Source: Ramazzottius varieornatus (lineage: Eukaryota > Tardigrada > Eutardigrada > Parachela > Ramazzottiidae). Taken from it: 64,000 nucleotides of DNA. The DNA lies in assembly GCA_001949185.1 (NCBI GenBank), contig BDGG01000007.1, forward strand, positions 699,675 to 763,674, given 5' to 3'. Position 1 is the stretch's first letter, and every line of letters begins with the position of its first letter. Under the pieces are notes generated by a model that had not been told where the DNA came from, made no database searches, and worked only from the letters and a program-made list of their open reading frames with translations. The position numbers and the translations under genes were made by a program. Below are positions 1 to 9,424 of the stretch, piece after piece.

Positions 1-65
1 ATCTGTCTGGGAAAGAAGCTACCAAAAACCTCTACAATACATGAGTAAACGTCCGGGTCAGCAAA

Positions 66-965
66 CTATTCCGACTCAATCGAGTCAGTCTCGTCAATGC
101 GCGACGCGTAAACAGCATTCGGGTTAACGAGACTACGGGGACTGTAAAATTCCAGTGGCTGGTCCTTGCGAAACTTTCGACGAGCGAAGTACACTGCACC
201 GACAAAAGCCGCAACAAAGATCACGCTTGTCACAACTACCACTGCCACATACACTACGACCTTCCGCGTTGGATCTAAAATTACAAGAAACCAAATCGAA
301 AATATTTAGAAACGTTTGAGAAAACGAAAAACACCTTGAGAAGCTTCGGAGGCTTGGCTGACATTATCCACACCGCTTTCATTGATGTATGGAATTATGG
401 CATTAGTCTTGATGGAGGTGGTTGAGCGAGTTGTTGGTGCGGCGGTTGTAGTTTGAGCGACGTTGGTGCTACTGTACAAGCATCCCACAATGGCAACTTC
501 TAGCTGCTGCGATGGACACTCCAGGTCGGCATTGTTGGTTAGAACTAGCAGCTTCAATTTCGGGTAGGACATCAACAGCAAAGACACGTTCACGTGGCGA
601 ATCGAGTTGTCAGAAGCCAGGATCTGAAAATAATTACAAGTATTGGAATTCAAAATACACATTGTGAACATCTGTAAATGGTTGGTCACCCCATACCATC
701 CAACTTTTTCCAGTGAGAACTTTAAAGTTGGAAACATAACAATTTTGGGGTGTTATGTCACGTATGTCAAGTCAAGTCAGGTCAGGTCAGTTCGCAAACT
801 TACCGTTCGGATACTCCCGTCAATCACTCCATCCTCCCCGCCCAAGCTTGTCAAGGCCATGTCACGGCAGTCAATCACCGCCTCCAGTTGACAGGAACAC
901 TTGAGCGAACAGGCCTGTTCGGTTCCAGCGAAGAACTTCAACAACAGAGCGTACAGTAGCAGCAT
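66..965 (-). CDS. Small single-pass membrane protein with LRR N-terminal cap
   Basis: Three exons (965-804, 623-335, 274-66) join in phase (0, then 1) to 219 codons plus stop. The start at 965 is chosen because it opens directly on a hydrophobic signal peptide (MLLLYALLLKFFAGTEQA). A cysteine cluster follows (ACSLKCSC...DC), the pattern of an LRRNT cap, then a short stretch resembling a leucine-rich-repeat strand (HVNVSLLLMSYPKLKLLVL). There is a Thr-rich stalk with TTTAAPTTRSTTS, one transmembrane helix near residues 155-178 (VVVYVAVVVVTSVIFVAAF), and a charged tail of about 40 residues starting RRKFRKD. I infer a type I surface protein. It is much shorter than usual LRR receptors and I cannot name an ortholog. 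The 3' UTR runs off the left edge of the window. Confidence 0.7.
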
Positions 966-1009
966 CTTGGATTCGGAACGTAACAACCTGCAACTAAAAG
1001 CAAGCAAAC

Positions 1010-2040
1010 ATTTGTTCGAAACTCGCGCACTATATCAGTACATCGCTGTATAAAGTGCGCCGCTCTGAGTGGGTACAGCAAACGACAATTGGTCATCCCC
1101 GATCAACTCGCGCATATTTTCCGAAATAGCTCATGTCACTGCGCGACACGGAAAAATTATCAAAGTGGACACTCTCACCTCGATGGATAACTTATCCACC
1201 GTCAGACATCCACCACCGACTCGGATTCCGTCCAATAGACTTGGTAGAAGCTTTGAGGAGCTTGTGGAAGTTAGGCAAAGCAGACTTCGCCTTTCGGACC
1301 AGCACTTCCTCCTTAACAACCGGTGTTTCTCTTTTCACAGGTCCCAGTTTAACCGGCAATTTTTGCGGCTTTTTCCATTAAGGATTTAAGCGATTTTACG
1401 AAAACTGATTTTCTAACCCCCAGCTGTTTGAGTAATTTAACTAAAAAGATGATAATCTAACCAGGAAGTGAATTTCAAACCCGGAAGTGATTTTGCCGGC
1501 GGAAGTGAATGGTTGCAATGACGTCAGAAGAACTGAGCAATCGGATGCGATAACAACCGCGCGGTGACATCGGGGCGGCATAGGGTGCAGGAAGCGATGC
1601 CATCGGTTTTGGCGTAAAACGATGGGTAACCTTGATACGCGGAATGAAACCAAGATCGTCCGGTCATCAGATGGAGGTCATGAATTTTTGATCTGATCGA
1701 GAAATTATTCTGACCCCGCAGAGCAGTTTTTTCGGCGAAACCAGCTCTAAATTCGGTTGGGCGAATTGAGCGGTTAATCCAAGGTAAAACTGCCGAACTT
1801 TTTACCAGTTTCCCATTAAAATTCAGGAGGGAATTGGCAATTAACTTCGGGCTCGCCACGAAGTCGACGACAGGGAATTAGCAGGTTGTTCTTGGCGTAC
1901 CAGCGATCCGGATAGGCTGGACACTTTCGGTCTATTATGCACTGTTCTCGAAATTTCCGAATGGCCTCCAACACGCGTTTGATTTGAGTTGATCAAAATA
2001 ACTTAACAAGCAGTCATACATCTGTCTAACAACTATACAT
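1010..2040. other. Intergenic, no gene seen
   Basis: Upstream region of the LRR-cap gene. Short open frames on both strands show no domain and no splice-consistent continuation. Near 1463-1508 the motif GGAAGTGA occurs three times at about 20-bp spacing, the only local structure noted. Confidence 0.5.
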
Positions 2041-2046
2041 ATGACA

Positions 2047-2092
2047 AGCGGTTATACATCTGTTTCTGTTTCAAACGGATGTATAACCGCCT
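2047..2092. repeat. Short hairpin (inverted repeat)
   Basis: Arms of about 19 bp (2047-2065 and 2073-2092), reading GCGGTTATACATC and its near-perfect complement, flank a 7-base loop. The sequence ACATCTGTCTAACA (2019-2032) and its partner at 2093-2102 extend the symmetry outward. It may be a small foldback element. Confidence 0.6.
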
Positions 2093-2443
2093 GTTAGATG
2101 TGTGGTTTTGTACGAAGATGTTTGGTGATCGCAAATTTTCGAACCCTGCCTCCACGTAGAGTTCGATTTCTTATAATTTTCTGAAGTTCTAACCTTGCTT
2201 CCATTGGTGCGAGCTATATGCGGGCTTCCTCGTTGGTCCACTCAAGCACCTGAAGGGCGTGGAAAATCCGTGTTTGGGAGCTGGTTTTGCTGCAATAGCG
2301 CTATTTTTGAGCGGCAGAAAAATGAAAGGATGCGTTAGAAGGAAGAAGATGATTGAAAAGATCGAGGCGTGAAAGACAGTTATCTGAAGCCGAAAGTGAG
2401 CCAATATCCAGTATTTTACCAGAGTGAGTCCACTCTGATTTAA

Positions 2444-2594
2444 CTGTATTCCTCCGATGTTCTCGCGAAGCCTGTTACGTATGGCGCCACCTGCAGGACG
2501 TACGTCAGGCATATATCTCCTCCCCCTGCACGCCGTACGTTCCGTAGGTGGCGCCATGGGTAACAGATTTCGCGAAGATATCGGCGGAATACAG
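2444..2594. repeat. Foldback element, about 65-bp arms
   Basis: The left arm begins CTGTATTCCTCCGAT and contains ATGGCGCCACCTGCAGG. The right arm (2531-2594) is its reverse complement, with about ten mismatches and a short spacer of about 20 bp. This is the architecture of a non-coding MITE or foldback insertion. No target duplication is obvious. Confidence 0.65.
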
Positions 2595-2599
2595 CTATG

Positions 2600-3190
2600 C
2601 TCGTTAAGCGGATTCAACGCACCCGGGAGCGGAAATGCTACATGCGGTAAAGCATGACGTCATGAAATTCAAAATTTTTTTCTGTCAGTATGGAATCATG
2701 ACAAGGGTACGAGCAAAAGTTCACAAATCATACATTCCGTAAAATCAAAAGGTGAACGGGCCGGACGCACAGCACCGGTAGACAATGGGTAAACGTAGAA
2801 TGTAGGAGGAACGAGCTGAAACTTGGCGCAAATTCGCCAGGCACCGCAGAATCCTCTCCAAAAAGGTGGAGCCCGACGGTTTCCACTCATGAGTGATAAT
2901 GATTTCTTGAAACTGGCCGAAGGTCAAGACGTCGCGAACAACCAGGTCGATTCTATCTGGTCATGGCCGGAAGAGTCAGCTGCCGTATTTCCGGTTACCT
3001 GCAGCGCGGTTTTTGTTCTTGCCACCAGTGGCTGGTGTACAAAATGGTTTCCCGTAAAGACTGAAATTGTCCAGATGTACAGATTTGCCGATGAGACAAT
3101 CGGTAGGTATTCGGAAAGTACGGTGGCGCAATTGACAACGCAATGTTCTGCTGATAAAGCTTGATTTCAAATGCAAAATTCAATCAATTA
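2600..3190. other. Intergenic, no supported gene
   Basis: Contains a 113-codon open frame at 2823-3164, but no recognisable domain, signal or splice context. Part of the sequence (near 3030-3060) recurs in inverted orientation near 3555-3580, so a repeat origin is more likely than a gene. Confidence 0.4.
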
Positions 3191-3197
3191 GCCGAGC

Positions 3198-3490
3198 TAA
3201 TCTTCCATCTACCGAGTGCCCGCCGCGCTATCAGACTTCCCCGGTCAGCTGTGACCTTCGTCAGCTGTTTTTTGACATAAACTTGGACGTTACAAAAAAA
3301 GATGATGTGCATGCCGTGGGGGTGGTCCAGTACGGCATCGTTGGGGTGGGAACTGGGAAGGTCACCGTAGGTTACATCAGATTTCCCGCCGAAATATGGG
3401 TGTATCGTCACTGCGACGTCAGAAACACGCCAACTGTTAAGTTCACACGGGGAAGTCTGATGGCGCGGCCGGCATTGCATCTACCGTCAC
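3198..3490. repeat. Inverted repeat, about 45-bp arms
   Basis: The arm at about 3198-3243 (ending GCTATCAGACTTCCCCGG) matches the reverse complement of about 3448-3490 (GGGGAAGTCTGATGGCGCGG). The spacer holds no recognised gene. A second inverted pair lies outside it (about 3030-3060 with 3555-3580), suggesting nested or decayed foldback elements. Confidence 0.5.
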
Positions 3491-3499
3491 CGTACTTCG

Positions 3500-4850
3500 G
3501 CTGCACCGGACTTGACGTTCTCTGCAGATCACACCTTAGCAGCACTTGCTGTTTCTACGGAGAACCATTTTGTATCGCAGGCAAGACGTGTATTTTACAG
3601 TCACGGTCCTTCTCATCCTCTTTTTCTTTGCTCATCCCTTCTAATTCCACCATCCAATTTTAATAAAAATTCTGCTGTCGGGTAGGATGAGCCCTTCAGT
3701 CCCTCACGTTTACCACATCAACTGTTTTCTGACATTGGTTTGCCACTGGTGGTAAAATCCCTCTCGCTGGTTGGTGTGGTCGAATTTCCTGATTCGCGCC
3801 AGTGGATCTCGTGGGAATTCAAATGTACAAGCTTGTGCCGCTTGAGACAGATTCTTCTGGCTTCTGTTCCGATTGGTGGCACATGGACGTTCTATTAATA
3901 TCACATCACTCCACCGGCAGCAGGGCATCATCATATTTCAAAATCCGCACAACCGGCATTGAGGGGCGTGACATTTGGGTCTATGTTCAGAGGCTGTCTT
4001 ACCGAAGATTGCAGCAGCCACTGGTACGGACAGAACGAAGCGGAAGCAGTGCAGATGATGCTGCTCCCATTGGGCGACAAATGTGCGGAGTCAACAGAGG
4101 CAGTCAGTTGCCGTGCCATGCGATGATCTATCCAGAAATTTTGCGAAAATGCAGACACTAAACCATACAAAGGCATCGCTTTGTTACAACGGCAAATTAG
4201 CTTATTGTTCACCACTGTACATTTGTAGCAAAAGCTTCTTCGGGTTCGCTGTCTGTGACTTTTTTTGGTCTGTTGCAGTCGCGAATCGGGCTCCGACGCA
4301 ACCTGTCCGACCCCGCTTTACAACATTGAATATGGGCGGGCCCTGAATCTGCTAGATTTTAAACCACTCACTCTACGTATCCGGCAAGAATTCCTCCACA
4401 AGAGCGGTTAATCTGCAGGACGATTTGAGTCGATGTGTTCTGGACACGTATTCCAGATGTTCAACGACAGACAGTTCCAACGCTTGTTCCGTACAATTTG
4501 TTTGCTGAAGCTCTCTACTGCTGGACTATGATATGACTATAGTCCCACATCTCAATAAAAGTCAACACTATAGGATAACCTCTAAGTACTTTAGGCAGCC
4601 AAAACTATCGTCATACTCGAAAGTCAAGTGAACAAAACATAAAGAATCTGTGAAACAGGAATAAGGCGTATTAAGGGACCAAACGTGCTTCCACCCATTC
4701 CAGGTGAGCAGTGGGTTAACCAGTGCAGCACGAAAAGGGACACTTGGGTGCGAGAACAAAATGGTACTGAGTAAAACCTCAACTAAGTAACGACATGGAA
4801 GTTAAATCTAAACACAAAAATTAGGATGATGAAGATTGACTTGAAAGAAA
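3500..4850. other. Intergenic, no gene seen
   Basis: Downstream of Mondo. Open frames of up to about 120 codons are present on both strands without domains or convincing splice sites. I see no RNA gene or repeat I can define here. Confidence 0.45.
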
Positions 4851-4856
4851 AGAGCG

Positions 4857-7800
4857 TCATGATGTAGAGTGAGAAACTGAGGCTGAAGAAGCCGCTGAAT
4901 GGGACAGGGACGACAGCGAAGTCGCCGAGGAACTCTTCTTTACTGCTTGGCGGGCCTCGTCAGGCAGCCGAGCCGGGTCGCTAAGTATGTGTGTGGTCGT
5001 ACTCAACTTCCTCATCGACTCTTTTATCACTGAAAGAAAAATTAAATTGAGAGCTCGGCAAATAAACTCTAGAATACCGTTTCCCCAACTGGGGCACGTA
5101 TTCGCCAGTAACACAGGAAACGTGCGCCACTTAGAAATGGTAACCAAACTCGACAGAATGGTTTTCCCCAGTGGCGCACGCTTTTGCTATTATTGGCTCA
5201 GAACGTGCGCCACTTTAAAACGATGCCGAGTTCATCTGCCTCGGTCCCGATGGTGAGTGACAGACTTCATTTTGTAAGAAGTAGTCTGTACAACTTACGA
5301 GGTCGTAGGTGGACGAGGGTGCACTGTTGATCCACCCAAGAGGAAGTGCTCTGACACAAGTCATCCAAACTGCGTGTAGATACTTGACAGGTATAGCTTT
5401 CGAGAAGTGGCTTCATCACGTGAGAGAACTGCAAACGACATGCTCTTTCAATCAGATGCTCAGACGAACACAGGAGGTACAAATCAATTGAGAGCTCGGT
5501 AAACAAACTGGACCAGATCGTTTCTTTAAGCGGCGCACAATTTCAGCTCACAACAGCGACAACGCGCCACTTGGGAAAACAATCCTGCCTGGTTTCTCAA
5601 GTGGCGCAGGCTTTCAGCCAATCACACAACAAAAATGCGCCACTTACGAAAGCAAGCTGGTCGACTTCGTTAGCCAAGTTCTCGGTTCGTCGTCTTACCA
5701 GCCAGAACTTCCAGTTTTGGAGAGTACGTTGACGGATGTACTCGTCCAGCATGTCATTCATACGGTCATTCCGTGCGCGGTTGGCTATGGGTGCACCGGT
5801 AGCTGGAAGCTTCTGCTGACATGCCCTGGAAAGAAGCAAATAAAGATGAGCACCGACTCTGAATTTATACACGGATCACCGTCAAAGAATTACACGACAG
5901 CCTGGTTGATGGTGTCAATCTGCTGCTTCAGCATTTCCATTTCACTATGCATTGCTTTTCGTTCTTCTTTCAACTGTCGAAGGTACTCCGCACCTGTTAG
6001 AACCAGGATGAAAAAAGTCAGATTCCACAAAGGGTAAAATAAAAGTAATCCGCTGAGATATTTTGATGCTGCTTACCTTTGGATAGTACGACTGCTTTGC
6101 TAACTTTGGCTGACGAGCTTTGGGCAAGGGAAGGCACCAAACTATGCAGGACTTCGAAGCCACTCTTGATGTGCCCGCGACGTTTCTGCTCGGCGGTGAT
6201 GTGGTTGATTCTTTTGCTGTCCATGCTCCGCGGGGATTTGTCAAACTCCTCCGCCTTGAACCGAAAACCCGCATCTAAAATTGGGAAAGGAATTGCACAC
6301 CGGTACTCTCCTCGTAACCCGTTAAGACTGACAGTTCCACAGACATTACATACCATGAGTGCTCATAAATTCCAGCTTGGGCACAATCGGTTCCGGACGA
6401 CTGGGACCGGCATCTTGCTGAACGGATCCAGCCTAAAAAATAGACGAAAATGAACCAGACGCCAAAATGGAACAACACTAGAGAAAATGATCAAGCTTAC
6501 CGTTTTCGGTGCTAGTTTTGTCGAAGCGGTATTCGCCACAATGGTGCTGACCTGCGAACCTGGCGCAGTTTGGATCTGATGAATCTGAACCGAACTCTGT
6601 TGACCAAACGGACTTCCGCCAGTCAGAAGTTGCGCCAACGACACCTGACTATCCCCCAAGCTGCCATCGAAATTGGTATAATTGGTCGTCGTGCATATCG
6701 GTGGTGGTTGCATGCCCCTCCGCGTGGCCTCCTCCACGGCCTTCACGTTCTTCGTCGACCTCCTACCCTTCACCGGCTGTGATTGCGGCACCACGAACGA
6801 CTCTTTCGTTCTAGCCATTTTCTTGATCGGGCTCGTCTTGACCCCTCCACCGAGCGGCGAAGACGCTAACGGCCTTTTCAGTTCCTCATGACTGGCATTG
6901 GTGGCCGAACTTCCGGGCATCTTGACAGCCAAGCTCGAATTACTGGCTGAGGTGGGCCGACTCAGCGACCCAGCCAGCGAACTGAGGATAGTCGGGTCGA
7001 TCAAGGGCTGACCACGCACCGGACCCGAAAACGACCGCTGCTTCATCTCATTTCCGGTCTGTGCGCCACCAGTGTCTATGACGCCTTGTGGGACACTTTG
7101 TGAGACGTGGAGTGTGGGTCGGAGTAACTGATTGTACGTGTTTTCAGTCTCATTCTGGTAGTTTGTGTACCTCTGTTGGGTATTGTTTTGTGTAGCATAT
7201 TGGGTGGACGTGTTGTTGAAATTGGTAAAAGGTGCCTGTTGTGGTGTTTCAGATGGTGTCTGTTGTTGGGTGTTGGTCAGGTCGGCAATGGTGGGTCGCC
7301 AGTAGTTGTTGGAGGGAACCATTGTGTAGGCTTCGTTGCTCATAGTCAGCATCGAGTTTTCCTGTATAATATTATTTTGCATGTTCTGAGGCATCATACC
7401 GGGATTGTCGATGCTGGCGAGACCGTAGTTGGAGTACTGACTGCCAAAGTTGCTCATCCCACTTGTCGAGAAAAATTCTAAAACCCACAGAACCACCCAT
7501 TCAGTTCAGTCAGGATTTGCTACCTTTCAAGCACTATGAACGTGGGATATCCGTCCACAACATAATCGCAGCTCAGCAAACAAACTCAACAAACCCGTTT
7601 TCCCAGATGGCGCATGCCTCCAGTCAGAAAGGCTGGAAGTGCGCGCCGCTTGGAAAATAGCCTTGTCGAGTTTGTTTGCCGATGCCCCAAAATAAATATT
7701 CGTCAGCCATTGTTACAACCTTCTGAATTTTTGCGTACCTTGTAAAGGCTCCAAAGTGTCCATGAGGTCTTCCAGGGTAGGTTGCATGGCTAAAAGGCCT

Positions 7801-9408
7801 GGCTGGATGAAATCAGCGTAACCAGCTTGGGCTAAACATAAACAAATTTAGCACCAAGTGACTCCTCTGAAGACCAAAAAATAAACTGACAGGATAGTCC
7901 TAACCGATTTCACGCGGGTTAGGAAAGGCAAATGGTTGGGTACTGATGCGAGCCAGGAGAGCGTCGGTGAAGTCGGCCGGGAAAAAATCGTCATTCTCGA
8001 CGGACATTTCTTCATAGGAAGGCTGTTGGGTCCAGACAGTATTGTTTAATCCGAAGGGCTCCCCGCGCTCTAACCGTTCGCTATACTCTGCATTGTTCAC
8101 CTGAAGAGAGGCCCGTAGAATAAACCGCGAGACTTTGGCGATACACGATTCGTGGATAAAACAGCCGCAAAAAAATATATCCATTTCGAAAGCTGATGAT
8201 CAGGTTCACAGTCATAGCAGAAGACTCGCTGAAGACCAGATGAACTTTTTACCCAACAAAGCAAAGAAAGATCAACTTACGCCGGGCCTGAGCGTCTGGC
8301 GCTTCTGCGCCACACCGGCAGCTCTGTCACGATACCATACGCGCCATCGCCGGTACTCTGCCGACACCATGGATAGTCGGCGCTTCCAGTACTTGCCTTC
8401 CAGGATCACCGCTTCGTCCTTGGCGTGAGGATGGGGATCCACTTCGATGGCGAAAGGTGCGATTAGAGGTCGGACTTGCTTCACGACTACAAAGAAAAGC
8501 TCCATCAATTCTCCTTCGGTTTTTTCACTATTTTGTATTGAAGCGAAACAGAGTCTTCTCACCCAATACTTACACTGCATGTGCCATGCTCTCCATATGA
8601 TATTATTCAGCCGAATTTTGATGGTCCAGCGAAGCTTCAGTCCTTTGAAATTGTTCCATTTTGGTGAGGTAAGTTTGGCTCTGGAAGAAAACAGCTGATT
8701 CTACAGAAGTAAAGTAACCATAACAAGTTAAAACCACGCAATGACGTCAACGCTCAACATTCTGTCTACAAACGAATGCGCCTGTTTCTAACCCCAGCAG
8801 TCCATTCAACACCAGAGTGAAACGGCAATCAGCTGATCGAAGGCGTATTGTGACGTCACCAATGTCTCTGTTACTGATGGGCCATGCTGACGTCACCATA
8901 CCGTTTCTCGATCAGCTGATTCCACTCGTTGTGTGCATGTTCAATAAATCAATTGGCAATCATGGAGAGTGTTTACTCACTTGTACGCCAGCGTCATGCA
9001 TTCAAAGAGTTTGCTCAGGGAGGAATCGATCACTTTGCGATGGCTGATGTTCAAGGCCGCTCCCATGTCCTTCATAGGATCCGAGTTGGCCCGTTGACGG
9101 CCAGGGGGAAGGCTTTCCTTGACTTGAACGAAGGAAGGTCCAGGTTCAGCCGTACGGAGACCATCTTGTAGACCACTGGCGTCAGCCTGGATGCGTTCAA
9201 TGTCCACGCCATCCGCATTATCGTCCTCCTCATCCTGAGGGACATTGCTGACCATGAAATGCCCACTGTGGATAGTCTCCTTGTGGTGGTGGTGGAAGGC
9301 ATATGATCCAGGCGTCTGCTGCATGAAGGCTGACGCTGATGTAGCTCCACTTCCGATGGCTCCACGCATCCTCGACACGTTCATCTGTCCACTCATCACC
9401 CCCAGCAT
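4857..9408 (-). CDS. Mondo: Mondo/ChREBP glucose-sensing bHLH-ZIP factor
   Basis: Twelve exons (9408-8981, 8680-8574, 8486-8281, 8100-7905, 7831-7739, 7477-6501, 6432-6354, 6274-6077, 5993-5894, 5825-5699, 5428-5299, 5029-4857) join in phase to 937 codons plus TGA. The N-terminal Mondo conserved region is clear: IHSGHFMVS at about 46-54, LFECMTLAY, SPKWNNFKGLK, then ILEGKYWKRR. A Gln/Asn/Ser-rich activation region fills the 977-bp exon 6. The bHLH (INHITAEQKRRGHIKSGFE) lies at about 715-735, followed by a heptad zipper (EYLRQLKEERKAMHSEMEM) and the dimerisation/cytoplasmic-localisation domain (RTLQNWKFW, LSTTTHILSDP). By family it pairs with Mlx, shuttles from cytoplasm to nucleus and binds carbohydrate-response elements. 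A 5' UTR intron acceptor lies just before the ATG. Nothing is missing compared with animal orthologs. Confidence 0.95.
5050..5240. repeat. Intronic GTGGCGCA palindrome, copy 1 (two units)
   Basis: In the last Mondo intron (5030-5298). Starts GAGCTCGGCAAATAAACTC and holds two hairpin units, with ACGTGCGCCACTT at about 5120 and CAGTGGCGCACGC / ACGTGCGCCACTT at about 5169-5216. The closing arm (CGATGCCGAG) is degraded. Confidence 0.75.
5487..5690. repeat. Intronic GTGGCGCA palindrome, copy 2 (two units)
   Basis: In the Mondo intron 5429-5698. GAGCTCGGTAAACAAACTGG opens the element. Two hairpins follow, the second with CAAGTGGCGCAGGCTTTCAG and ATGCGCCACTTACG, ending near AGCTGGTCGACTTCGTTAGC. 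Confidence 0.75.
7565..7690. repeat. Intronic GTGGCGCA palindrome, copy 3 (one unit)
   Basis: In the Mondo intron 7478-7738. The outer arms CAGCAAACAAACTCAACA and GTCGAGTTTGTTTGCCG are well preserved around a single hairpin (ATGGCGCATGCC / GTGCGCGCCGCTTGG). Confidence 0.75.
8742..8925. promoter_or_regulatory. Cluster of three CRE-like palindromes in Mondo intron 1
   Basis: Perfect TGACGTCA octamers occur at 8742-8749, 8851-8858 and 8888-8895. The last two lie in an imperfect inverted repeat whose arms also share ATCAGCTGATCGA (about 8828 and 8911). By family knowledge the octamer is the CREB/ATF site. A regulatory role here is inference, and the inverted repeat could instead be a transposon relic. 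Confidence 0.35.
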
Positions 9409-9424
9409 GATCCCTGGTTAATCT

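Noticed and set aside
2823-3164. 113-codon plus-strand frame as a small gene
   Set aside because: Part of its sequence recurs inverted near 3555, and it lacks domain, signal and splice evidence.
5050-5240. Regularly spaced palindromes resembling a CRISPR array
   Set aside because: The repeats are themselves hairpins with variable spacing, sit in animal introns and vary between units. No cas genes are present.
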